From NCBI GenBank assembly GCA_002077045.2, contig KZ111145.1, forward strand, positions 1,238,321-1,302,320: a DNA stretch of 64,000 nt, written 5' to 3'. How positions within the stretch are numbered: the first letter of the stretch is position 1; every line of letters begins with the position of its first letter. The position numbers and the translations under genes were made by a program. This stretch comes from Rachicladosporium sp. CCFEE 5018 (taxonomy: Eukaryota; Ascomycota; Dothideomycetes; Cladosporiales; Cladosporiaceae). The notes beneath the pieces are model-generated. The model saw nothing but the letters and a program-made list of their open reading frames with translations. It was not told the origin of the DNA and made no database searches. Positions 1-10,046 of the stretch are shown one piece after another.

Positions 1-736
1 AAGCGGTATTGGTTGCCGGCTGTGTAGCCGTAAGAGCGGCTGGGGATGCCACTGCTGTTGTAAAGCAACTCCATGAACGAAGGCTGCGGGCTGTTCAGGG
101 TGCTGAAGTTAGTCGGCAGTGGGTTGAGCCCGAAGATGCCAATCCAGTAGTTCGAGTCTGCGATCGCGAAGAGCACTGAATGATCGACCTTGGGTCCTCC
201 CGAGCCCTGCCATCCTAGCGTGATGTCTTCGTACCCAGCGTCGCCAGTCGTATCCAGCCCCAGATTCGACTCGATCTCGGTCCCGTATGGTGTGAGTGGT
301 TGGTATGTCACACTTCTACTCCAGTCGTATGTGAAGCCTCGGATGTTGTTGCAGTCTGGAACGTAGTACGCTGGACATCCCCCGGTGCCGTTTATCACCC
401 ATGTATTGTAGCCCGCGGTCGAGGGCATGACTCGGACATTTTGTGTCTGTACAGTGCCGCCGCCGAGTTGCAGGGGAAATGACGACCATGGCCCGTCTGA
501 ATGCAAATCAGCCATCGCTCCTGCCATCTGCCGCTCTGTATGCTCTTACCATTTCCGTCCCAATATTGACTCGGCGCAATGCTGATCGCAGCTGGTATCG
601 TGACATTGCTCGAGTCCGCTCGTCTGCTTAGCCTCCTCACATTCTTTGCCCACACCTCTGGTACCGAGACTGCAACTGTCGATTGCACCAACGCCAATAT
701 CCATAACAGGTCTCGTGAGACCACCATTGCCGTCAC
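1..736 (-). CDS. Aspartic-protease-like membrane protein, copy 1 (3' part outside window)
   Basis: This is the 5' part of a gene that runs off the left edge. Exon 1 is 550-736, a 53-nt GT-AG intron is 497-549, and exon 2 runs from 496 past position 1. The junction rebuilds YWDGNDGPWSS, the usual start of the fungal pepsin-like fold. Exon 1 encodes a hydrophobic signal-like N-terminus. I read exon 2 in frame to the window edge and found no stop, so this copy looks intact as far as it can be seen. It matches the complete copy at 10047-11947 at an offset of 11211 bp, with few changes (for example Ile instead of Val in YWxGIFG). As in that copy, the first active-site DTG triad is replaced by STAG, which suggests it does not cleave peptides. 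It is divergent from the sugar transporter at 2156. Confidence 0.8.
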
Positions 737-2155
737 GCAGCGCGCCCGCGCACTGTCAGCTGAAGTCCTCCAGAGACCGTACTAGGTGAGACAGAACAGC
801 AACGTGTATGGCGTAAGATCAGCGATCGAGACTCGAACGAGACAAGAGTACAGAAAGATGACGCTGTACGAAAGGAAAGAACATTGCAAGGCTCGTACTC
901 GTACAGTAGTCAGGCCGTCAGGCGCAGTAGCCAGCATGCGCCGGCGCGAACGCTGTCAGCTCGAGAGGAGGTGGAGGATTCCCAGCGCTTCGCTTAACTT
1001 TGTGCAATCTATTATACACGAGAGCGCATTCTTCCGCGTTTGCGATGGTATGATTAAGCACACTTTCTCAGGCGGTGCTGTTTGGTCTTCCGCTTGCTTG
1101 AACGTCATCTGACTTCGTGTCGCCTATTCTCATTGCTCGGCATCGGTGTCAGTGGCTCGCTCGAACATTGATCCATGGCTTCGAGGGGGGCTAAATTTAG
1201 CCTTTCTGGATCTGCCAAGGCGTCCCATTGGCTGAGTTCCTTCGTACCTTGTGTTCTCGACCATCACCCACCATGATGCACGAGTCTCATGATTTTGGTC
1301 CTGCCCTCAAGGAGGGTCTTGCTATCCCCGCTGGATAAGCTGTTTTGACTGGATCTGACACGGACAACAGGCGACGCATGGCTGCCCTCCATCAGCACGC
1401 CCGGACGCCCGACGCTTCGTGAAGGTCGAGAGATTCAAGCACGAATACGGACTGCCTCCTTTTGTTCTGAAGCTCTGGGACTGTCGCGAATTTACTCACT
1501 CTTTGGCCAGCAGCAGCATTTGTCTCAAGGCGATACCCATCTCGTAGGCGCAAGTTATGATAGTGGTTTCGCATAAGTCGTCCTGGACACATCTCTACGA
1601 GCATACTTCGAATGGAGCTACAATTGTGCAAACGCGAGAGCCTGCTCATACCGATGTTTGTTACAATCTACAGCTTCGCGCACGAGTGACGATAACTCGT
1701 ATCGCACACAAGCTTCTCAGATCGTCCAGCAACAACGCCTGTACGAACTGACTGTCGGAGCGATAGACGACCTCGGGTAACACTACCGTGGCATACCTTC
1801 CTCAACAGTAGTGATTACGAAGCAGTGCTCATATCCCAGCATCAGGCTGACTCGCAATATGGAGTGAAGCTCTTATTCCCATACATGCTCAAGATGCTTC
1901 GCGCAGTCAGCACCGGCAATGCGTGCGGGGTGACATGAGTCCCGCCGGCTATGCGTTGCTCTGCTGCAAGGTACTCTGAAGACATGAGGCCGATGTGCAG
2001 TGCCATGCTAAAGACGTCGCAAAGTATAAAGGTACAGTTAGGTGTAAGGTCTCTCTTACATCTTCATTGTCATTGTAGACGAGCTTCTTCTACTCTTCAA
2101 GTCCCTCAGAAATCTCGTAACAAGCAGACCAAGCCGTGAGCTTACAGTAGCCAAC
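737..2155. other. Divergent intergenic region, copy 1
   Basis: No coding sequence is supported here; the short open frames are not conserved in the second copy at 11948-13358. It lies between the start codons of two divergent genes and so holds both promoters. The part next to the protease-like gene and the last 200 bases before the transporter are best conserved between copies; the middle has many changes and small indels. Confidence 0.7.
2025..2031 (+). promoter_or_regulatory. TATA box of sugar transporter copy 1
   Basis: TATAAAG lies about 130 bases before the start codon at 2156. The same element is kept at 13228-13234 in the duplicated copy although sequence around it has drifted. The assignment rests on sequence and distance only. 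Confidence 0.5.
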
Positions 2156-3897
2156 ATGATCGGCCTTGGCGGCAAGCACATCGTCAACCTCTACAATCTC
2201 TGGGTGGTTGTCTACGTCGCTCTAGGCACTCTTGCAACAGCATACGGCCTTGCAGTGATCGGGTCCACCGTCGGACAACCGAATTGTGAGCGGTGAGCAT
2301 GCCTCATCGGGTCCTTGTACTTACACCAGACAGTCTACACCTACTTCGACCTCGCTACGGCTGGGGAGCCGGGCTATGCATATACGACTAATATCATCGG
2401 CGCCCTGAATGGCGTCAACAGCGCCGGCGCCATACTTGGGTGTCTGACCAGCGCCTGGAGCGCTGATGCGTACGGAAGAAAGCGCACGATCCAGCTAGGC
2501 TGTATCATCCTGATTGTTGGCGGTGCCTTGTGCTCGGGCGCTGTCGACATGGCGATTTTCCTCGTCGGCAGGGTAATTGCCGGCATCGGGGCGGGTATTC
2601 TTGCTGGTACGTCCTCCCAGCTCGATCCAAGGTCGCACAAGAGTTGACCGAGGTTCCAGTCGTCGTACCCATGTACCAAGGTGAGATATCCACAGCGGAA
2701 ACCCGCGGCGCCATGATGTGCGTAACAGGCATTGCCTACGCCTTCGGCTACTCCCTCGCAGGCTGGCTCGGCTTCGGCTGCTACTTCATCTCCGCCGACT
2801 CGCCACACGCCCAAGCAGCCTGGCGCTTTCCACTCGCCATGCAATGTCTTCCGCCTCTGATCGTACTAGCAGGCAGTAGCTACATCCCTTTCTCGCCACG
2901 TTGGCTACTGGGTAAGGGTCGCCGGGAAGAGGCGCTGGAGATCGTCAAGCGACTGCATCGCACGGCTGACGATAATGAAGATGTGGCTGCTAGGCAGGAG
3001 TTCTACTTGATGGAGAAGCAGTATGAGCTTGATGCTCAGTATGGGGTGCGACGATTCGAGATCTTTCGCACTGCGCCGAATCGACGGAGGGCGTTGGTGG
3101 CTGCCATCATGATGTGGGGAGATCAATTTCTTGGCATGTTCCACTGCTCATCTCACTTACGAGTCCTGTCACTGACACTCTCAGGCATCTTCGTGATGAC
3201 CAACTACGGCGTCCTTATATACGCATCTCTTGGCCTCACGGGCTTCACACCGCTTCTCCTAAATGCCTGCTGGACGACCTTCACGATCGTCGGCAACATC
3301 TGGACGGCGCTGTACATAGATCGCTACGGCCGGCGCACCTTCCTCCTTATCGGCACTTCTGGCGTAACAGTCTCGCTGATCTTCCTCTGCGCGCTCACAG
3401 CAACGTACCTGGGCACCGACAACACCGCGGGTCTAAATGCAGCGGTATTTTTCATCTGGTTCTTCATCCTCTGGTGGTGCTTCTTCGTCGACGCAACGCA
3501 ATATGTCTACGTCTCCGAAATCTGGCCCAACCATCTCCGCTCCCAAGGCACAGCCTTTGGCCTCGCCTTTTTCTACCTCGCCTCCGAAGTCACGCTCGTA
3601 GCTGCTCCGGTGGCACTCAATAAGATTGGCTGGAAGTTCTATCTCGTGCTTATTGTGCCGAGCTGCTTTTACGTTGCGGCTGTGTACTTTCTGTTTCCGG
3701 AGACGAAGGGCAGGACGTTGGAGGAGATTGGGACGTTGTTTGGGGATGAGCATGTGGCTGGCAGGTGGTATGGGATCAGTGAGGAGGAGAAGATGGAGAT
3801 TGCGAGGAAGGCTTTGGAGGAGACGAGTTGTGGTGGGGATGGGATGAAGACAGGGTATGGGGATGCTGTAACTGAGAAGCATGACGTTGTACTCTAG
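2156..3897 (+). CDS. MFS sugar transporter, copy 1
   Basis: This is a sugar porter family (MFS) membrane protein of 529 residues, near the family's usual length. Exons are 2156-2285, 2334-2606, 2660-3133 and 3185-3897. The junctions rebuild GQPNFYTYF, GILAVVVPMYQGE and DQFLGIFVMTNYG. Family signatures are DAYGRKRT after TM2, DRYGRRTF in the second half and PETKGRTLEEIG after TM12. Many hydrophobic segments fit 12 TM helices. Intron 3 (3134-3184) starts with GC rather than GT; it is 51 nt, has no stop, and would add 17 residues if retained. The start is chosen because it is shared with copy 2. The gene is divergent from the protease-like gene and upstream of the Pgc1-like phospholipase on the other strand. 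Substrate is unknown; a hexose or disaccharide is likely from the family. Confidence 0.88.
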
Positions 3898-4210
3898 GTG
3901 TAGTGATTTCTTGACTAGATTCGAGGGCCGGAGTGCACCTGCCAGTCCAGCTGCAGCACTATGGTACTGCACCTAGATCCGTATGAGGCTGGAATCGCGA
4001 CAATTATATAGAATGATACATTCAAGCCTCGCACCGTCCCATCCAAGCAAGCACCCGTAGCTAACGAGGCTGGAGGCGATCATAAAGGTATTTGAAATGG
4101 CGTGTATATCCTGACTTGATCGCAAGGAACATTAATCTATCAGCATTACCACTCCCCAACGCCGTCGCTAAGATCCCCAAATGAAACAAAGCTACCTTGC
4201 CCTAAAACCG
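3898..4210. other. Convergent intergenic region
   Basis: This holds the 3' ends of the transporter and the phospholipase gene, which converge here. No gene or clear terminator motif is seen. The matching region of the second copy is 15104-15419. Confidence 0.6.
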
Positions 4211-5284
4211 TCACTTCCCCCTCGAGATCAGCTCCTTGCTCGCGACGGGCAGGAACCTGCCTTTGTATATCGAAAACATGATCATGATCCACAGCCATAT
4301 CCGGCCCACGTCAAACATGCCCTTCCAGCTGATGGGCACGAACGGCTCTTTCGATTGCTCGTCGAAGCTCTTTTCGATTTCGAGGAACATCTTTGGATCA
4401 TCTGTGATTACCCCATCCAGGCCCCGACGGATACACCATTCCATCTTGTCCCGCTCGTTCACCGTCCAAGCTAGCACTTGACGCTGGTCGGCTTTCGCGT
4501 CTGCGATGAACTTCTTTCCGCCCGGCGCAATTAGAATCGGTAGCAACATGTTGAAGCCCACGTTCGGCACAGTGAAGAAGTGTCGAGCGTATGCGACGCT
4601 GAATCCGATGTGCATGACTGGAAAGTCGGGGAGGTACTTCAGGGCGAGGGGAAGGAACTTTGCAGCCCAGATGCCGAGCATGACTCGTGAAGTCCAGGGG
4701 TTGCTTTCGGAGGCTGGGTGCTCCGCCAGCGTTGAAGCGATGAGCTTCATGACTTTCTCCGCATCATTGTCGAGCTTGATATCCAGCAGCAGCCACGTAT
4801 CCTCCAGTTCCGGCTCAGCCAGATACTCCAATAAGTCCCCGAGTCTCGGCATCCCCTCATGCGGCTTCGCGATCGTCCTCAACCCCTCAATCTCCTTCCA
4901 CTCCACATCCACAATCTTCTCCGCCCGCCCAAAACACCTCTTCAACGTCGCATCATGACTCAACACCACCACCCCGTCCTTCGTCAAGTGCACATCCGTC
5001 TCTAGCGCGTGCGCGCCAGCTTTCACAGCGCCTCGGAATGCTGCCATGGTGTTCTCGGGGTGCGCGGCTTTGTAGCCGCGGTGGGCAATGCATTGCGGAC
5101 GCCGGCGTTTCTGAGCGTCCAGACGGGCCGTGGTCCAGGTTGGGGCTGGGAAGGTGGGTGATTGGGGAAGCTCGGCTGGAGAGGCGAGGGAGTCTACGCC
5201 GGGTTGGAGGAGCATTGGGGGTACTGAGAGGGGTGGCGGGATGCGGGAGAGGAGGGGATCGAGGTCGGATGATGGGGGCGACAT
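4211..5284 (-). CDS. Pgc1-like glycerophosphodiester phosphodiesterase family protein
   Basis: Uninterrupted frame of 357 residues. The domain begins at about residue 64 with IAHRGYKAAHPENT (catalytic His in HRG at 68-70), followed by ETDVHLTKDG with the metal-binding acidic pair (about 95-97) and VLSHDATLKR with the second His (about 110). LDIKL and VLAWTVNE fit the later barrel strands. A hydrophobic segment near the C-terminus (RIWLWIMIMFSIYK) fits a tail anchor. This layout resembles yeast Pgc1, a phosphatidylglycerol-specific phospholipase C that limits phosphatidylglycerol on mitochondria and lipid droplets. Substrate specificity is inferred from layout only; a general glycerophosphodiesterase is the alternative. 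The final part, coding for about the last 56 residues, also occurs in the second copy of the segmental duplication. Confidence 0.85.
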   Translation of the reverse strand: MSPPSSDLDPLLSRIPPPLSVPPMLLQPGVDSLASPAELPQSPTFPAPTWTTARLDAQKRRRPQCIAHRGYKAAHPENTMAAFRGAVKAGAHALETDVHLTKDGVVVLSHDATLKRCFGRAEKIVDVEWKEIEGLRTIAKPHEGMPRLGDLLEYLAEPELEDTWLLLDIKLDNDAEKVMKLIASTLAEHPASESNPWTSRVMLGIWAAKFLPLALKYLPDFPVMHIGFSVAYARHFFTVPNVGFNMLLPILIAPGGKKFIADAKADQRQVLAWTVNERDKMEWCIRRGLDGVITDDPKMFLEIEKSFDEQSKEPFVPISWKGMFDVGRIWLWIMIMFSIYKGRFLPVASKELISRGK

Positions 5285-5482
5285 GGCTGTTGTGTGGAAG
5301 GCCCTAATTTTTTGAAGGCAGAGGCGACTTTTGGTGGATTGAAACCCAGTGCTGAGCGAGCGTGGTCTGAGGGCAGGCAGTCACAGTCGTGTACTCATAT
5401 GCGCGAATGCGAATTGACGTGGCAGAGCGAGGGGAGATAGATGAATGATAAGAGAAGGAACGAACGCCATCCTTCACTTACA

Positions 5483-5582
5483 NNNNNNNNNNNNNNNNNN
5501 NNNNNNNNNNNNNNNNNNNNNNNNNNNNNNNNNNNNNNNNNNNNNNNNNNNNNNNNNNNNNNNNNNNNNNNNNNNNNNNNNN
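5483..5582. other. Assembly gap, 100 N
   Basis: Exactly 100 N, the conventional size for a gap of unknown length. It removes the 3' end of DBP5. The physical link between 1-5482 and 5583 onward rests on this join. The 198 bases on its left (5285-5482) show no recognisable DBP5 C-terminus. Confidence 0.99.
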
Positions 5583-7084
5583 CATCTCCCAGCTGCGACG
5601 GTCATGCACGAAGGTTAGGGCGGCGCCGGTGCGGCCGAAACGACCGGTACGACCGATGCGGTGGAGGTAAGTCTCATAGTCTGGCTGGTGGTCTTGTGTG
5701 GTGGGTACGTCGTAGTTGATGACCATTGTCACGGTTTGAACGTCGATGCCACGGGCGAGGACGTTAGTAGTGATGAGGACTTTCGCCTCGCCTGTGCGGA
5801 AACGGTTGAAGACTGCGTCACGCTCGGAGCCTTCAAGGGCGCCGGAGAGGGCTGCTACGGCGTGGCCAGACGCGGCCATGCGCTTCTCGATTTCGGTTGC
5901 CGTGTCGCGACGACGCACGAAGATGATCGACGAGGCAATTGTCATGAGGGAGTAAAACTTTAGGAGTGCCTCGTACTTTGCCTCGTCGCTGTCACAGTCA
6001 AGGTACATTTGCTTGATACCTTTGACTGTGAGCTTCTCCACCTCGAGTGTGATCTGATTTGAGCTGGGTGCGAAGGTGTTCGCGAAGTTGAGCACCTGAT
6101 CCGGGAAGGTGGCGGAGAAAAGGACGATCTGTGCGTTCTTAGGTAGTTGCTGCTTCACACGTTGGCACTGGTCGCCCATGCCGCCAATGTCCAGCATGTT
6201 GTCGGCCTCATCTAGAGTCAGTACCTTGATGGAGCGGGTGTCGAGTTGGCGGCGCTTCATCACGTCCATCACCGTGCCGGGTGTACCGACGATGATCTGG
6301 CCGACGACCGGCTTGCCGCGATTGGCAGGGTTGGGAATTGCCTCGCCGATAGTGAGGCCGTCAGCTTCCATGAACATGCCGAGCATCTTCGCCACACTAG
6401 CGATCTGGCGTGCTAGCTCACGCGTGGGAGCGAGGACAAGACACTGTGGGCTGGGATTCGAAAGGTCGATGCGCGTGAGCATGTTGAGTGTGAATGCGGC
6501 CGTCTTGCCAGTTCCGGATTGTGACTGGCCGATGAAGTTTGAGGCGGGGTTCTTCATGAGTAGAGGCAGGGCACGCTCCTGGATCTTCGAAGGCTTATGG
6601 AAGCCGTTGAGAGCGAGAGAGCGTTGAAGGGCGTCTGAGCTACGCATTGTCAGTATTGAACACAGTCAGAAGTAGCACATACAACGTACAGATTTAGCTC
6701 ATCGAAGCTCTTGATCGAGTTGAGGGGACTGTTTGGGTCACCCTGAAGGTCGGCGAGTTTGACGTTGACATCAAACTCTGGCTCATCCAATCCAGAGCCA
6801 TTGAGCCACGTGCTGGCGCCGTCACCTTGCGTCATGCTGAGTGATGAGTCGTCTGAGACGGCGGGCTTAGCTGCTGCTTCTTTCGTAGTAGCCTCAGTCG
6901 TGTCGGTCTTCTCGACTGAAGGTGGCTGTGGCGTCGATTCGATGGGTGTTTCGACTTCATCCGCCCAGTTGAACTTCTCAGTGGGCTTGTCTGAAGAAGT
7001 ACCGTTGGTCTTGTCTGGGAATGATAGACGATCGGCGAAGCTCTTGGCAATGCCAGACGAGTCGGAGGACTTGTTATCCGCCAT
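5583..7084 (-). CDS. DBP5: ATP-dependent DEAD-box RNA helicase DBP5, 3' end in gap
   Basis: Dbp5 remodels mRNPs at the cytoplasmic face of the nuclear pore during mRNA export. Exon 1 is 6690-7084, a 50-nt intron is 6640-6689, and exon 2 runs from 6639 to the gap. The junction rebuilds SFDELNLSDALQ. Motifs in order: Q motif KPSKIQERALP, motif I SQSGTGKTAAF, Ia APTRELARQ, Ib TPGTVMDV, II LDEADNML, III FSATFPDQV, V ARGIDVQTV and VI HRIGRTGRFGRTG. The acidic, Ser/Thr-rich N-terminus of about 130 residues is typical of Dbp5. The chosen start (MADNKSS) suits orthologues better than an in-frame ATG farther upstream at 7192. The frame stops at SWEM where the gap begins, so the last part of domain 2 is missing. 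BZZ1 is divergent from it. Confidence 0.95.
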
Positions 7085-7550
7085 TGTGAAGTGACTACTT
7101 CGTCTGCTGCAGTGAATGTGATGTCCCGTGATGCGGGCGAGTGCAGTGCTGAAACCACGTGAAAGTAGGTTTGAGTGCAGTGATAGCGTCAAGTGATGGT
7201 GACGGACGCTCCTCTCGTCTCTAGGTCGTGTTCACGTTTTGCAGTAAATTGATGAAGTGTTGCATGAATCAGTGAAGTCGATCAACAATTATTCGAGAGC
7301 CCCACACGCAGGCCATCTGCAAGCGCGGGGCAGGAACGTCCCGCCAGCCGCGTTGCAGGGATGACCCACATTGCACCTGAATCGCTGTCCATGTACACGG
7401 TGGATACATGAAGACGCGGATGTGGAGGCGCCGAGCAATGGACTGCAGCAAGTGACAAGTCCACGTCTCGGCACAGTGCATACCGGACATAGTATTGCTA
7501 GACATTTGCTATGGTTCACGACTGCAGTACACCCTCACCAATGACGAACG
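7085..7550. other. Divergent promoter region DBP5/BZZ1
   Basis: These 466 bases separate two divergent start codons and must hold both promoters. Short frames on the minus strand at 7269-7519 overlap each other in different phases and resemble no family. No TATA element is evident. Confidence 0.6.
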
Positions 7551-9993
7551 ATGGCCGAGGTTGACATTGCACCCAACTTCGGCGCTGAGCTGAAGGATGG
7601 CTTCAAGAACGCCAATGCATGGGTTGGCGGCGGCATTCAATGGCTGGATGACATCCAAGCCTTCTACCGCGAGCGTGCTGTGATTGAAAAGGACTATTCG
7701 GCCAAACTCGCGGCGCTTGCGAAGAAGTACTTCGATAAGAAGTTGAAGAAGAGCAGTAGTCTGAGTGTGGGCGAGACTCCTACAGTGACACCGGGATCAC
7801 TGGAGAGCGCGTCCATGACCACATGGACTGTGCAATTGTCGACACTTGAATCGAGAGCAGCAGAGCATGAGCGCTTCAGTCAGCAATTGGTTACTGGCCT
7901 TGCGGAGCCCTTGAAGAATCTCGCTGCACGATACGAGGATCTGCGCAAGCAACACGAGGGCTATGCGGCGAAGCTGGAGAAGGAGCGGGATTCATCGTAC
8001 GGAGATCTGAAGAAGACCAAGGGCAAATACGACAGCGTATGTCAGGAAGTCGAGAACAAGCGAAAGAAGATAGAAAGTTCATTCGATCATGGCAAGACGA
8101 AGGCGCAAGGAGCATACGTGCAGCAGCAGGCTGACATGCGTAATACGAAGGTTTGTCTGGTATAGCAAGATATGGTGGCGTTATGCTGAAGAAGTGGTAG
8201 AACACATACCTGATCACGATCAATGTCACGAATAAGCAGAAGGAGAGATACTACTACGAGTATGTCCCCGAACTCCTCGACGTAAGAATCACCAGACCTC
8301 AAGCTGCACTATCGAGCACGTACACTCAAGTACATCTGCTGACGATCTGTCTACTAGGCCTTGCAAGCTCTATCCGAAGCTCGAACAGCAACCTTGAACA
8401 ACATCTGGAGCGCCGCATCGACGATGGAAACGCAGACACTCGACCGATCGCTGCAACTAATGTCGCATCTTTCCTCCGAGATACCTCGAAACAATCCCGT
8501 CCTCGACAGCATGATGTTCGTTCGCCACAATGCACTCCAGCACTGGCAACCGCCATCAGACTTCGTATTCGAGCCGAGTCCAGTGTGGCTAGACGACAAC
8601 AGCATGGCCTCCGACCCGCAAAGTCGCACCTTCCTGATGAATATCCTTTCGAAGTCCAAGTCCTCACTTGGAGCTCTGCGAAAGGAATGTGAGGCTAAGC
8701 GCCGGGAGGTGGACGGCGCAAAACGAGTCCGTCAAGCCATTCGCGAAGGTGAAGACAAACGAGATGAAGTCGAGGTCGTGCGATCGCTATTTGTGCATTC
8801 CGAATCACTTCACGAAGCCGAACGCCGCCGTGTGACAGCGGAAGTCGAAGTTGAGACCATCACGGCAGTCATGGGCGACATCAGCGTAGGTATGCGGGCT
8901 CACAGGTTCGAGAACAAGACGTTCAAGATACCGACGAACTGCGATCTCTGTAGCGATCGCATATGGGGACTGTCGGCAAAGGGATTGAGTTGCATGGACT
9001 GTGGCTATACGTGCCATTTGAAGTGCGAGCTCAAAGTGCCCGCAGACTGTCCAGGAGAGCTCGACAAAGATGCGAGAAGAGCCGCCAAAGCGCAGCGACA
9101 GGTCGAGGCGCAGAACATGGCCGCGACACCTGCTGGGCCTGAGATGGTAACTAATGGTAACGGCAATGGAACAAGCTCGCATCGCGACTTTCTGCCATCA
9201 CTCCAGCGAAGCGACACGATCGGGTCTATGAATACCCTTTCGTCAGGGTATGCCGCATCTGCCCATCGATCCGTGTCTGGAGCGACGGTCACAAGTCCTG
9301 TAGAGGCGAAGCCAGCACCGATTAGTAAGGGGCACAGAGTCATGGCTCCACCGCCTGCGGCTTACAAAACCGCTGCGGATAACGATGACAGCAGCTCGAA
9401 CGAGCAGAAGGGAAAGATGCTATACGCCTACACAGCCAACGGCGATGGCGAGATCTCGGTCTCGGAAGGCATCGACTTTGCAGTCGTAGAGCCGGATGGT
9501 ACGTCCCCCAATCCATTCCTCCCTGTCTTCAAATCGTTCAGCCTACTGACTTGTGATTTCTGTTACAGACGGCTCAGGCTGGCTCCGCATCCGCCCCCTC
9601 TCGCCCTTCTCCTCGCAAACTCCCGGCTTGGTACCCACATCCTACACCGAGCTCCAACCTCGTCCTTCACCACGCCCGATCTCAACGCTCAGCTCCGCTG
9701 CCTCGAATTCGACCACTTCGCTGAACTCTACTACTGCGCCAAGGAAGCAAGGCCCTGCTGTTGCGCCGCGGCGAGGGAAACGGACGGTTTCGACGAGTGC
9801 TGGCGGTGGCGGGGCAGGGGTGAAGTACGTGGAGGCGCTGTATACGTACGAACCCTCAGGGGATGGGGAGACGGGAATGACTGCAGGCGAGCGGTTGGTA
9901 CTGATCAAAGATGATGAGGGAGATGGGTGGTGTACTGTGCGAGGCAGTAAGGGTGAAGGCGTGGTGCCTGCTGGGTGGGTAAAAGCTTCATAG
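7551..9993 (+). CDS. BZZ1: F-BAR, C1 and double SH3 protein Bzz1
   Basis: Bzz1 works at endocytic sites, where it binds membrane by its F-BAR domain and recruits Las17/WASP for actin polymerisation. Exons are 7551-8150, 8201-8281, 8358-9498 and 9569-9993, giving 748 residues. The N-terminal 300 residues are a helical F-BAR domain beginning NFGAELKDGFK. A C1 zinc finger follows at about residues 410-460 (HRFENKTFKIPTNCDLCSD, then HLKCELKVPADC). SH3-1 (MLYAYTANGDGEIS) is split by the last intron and continues as DGSGWLRIR; SH3-2 starts YVEALYTYEPSGDGE and ends VPAGWVKAS. Low-complexity Ser/Pro linkers separate the domains. The C1 domain matches filamentous fungal forms. The stop lies 53 bases from the 3' end of the convergent protease-like gene. 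Confidence 0.93.
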
Positions 9994-10046
9994 CCGCTAT
10001 CTCTCTCCACCCTAACCCCGAACGCCCTGCCTTGGTCCCTACATAA

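Larger units (their letters stand above)
1..4380. repeat. Segmental duplication, copy 1
   Basis: This segment is repeated in direct orientation at 11212-15589. The offset is 11211 bp at the left and 11209 bp at the right. It carries the 5' part of the protease-like gene, the divergent intergenic region, the whole sugar transporter and the last part of the Pgc1-like phospholipase gene. The left border lies outside the window. The right border is sharp: the two copies match up to 4380/15589 and then differ completely. Exons are close to identical while intergenic sequence has drifted, especially around 1300-1950. Confidence 0.93.

Noticed and set aside
2530..3897. A 455-codon frame through intron 3 of transporter copy 1
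   Set aside because: It reads the wrong phase of exon 2 at its start and passes through introns 2 and 3. The four-exon model gives family-like sequence at every join.
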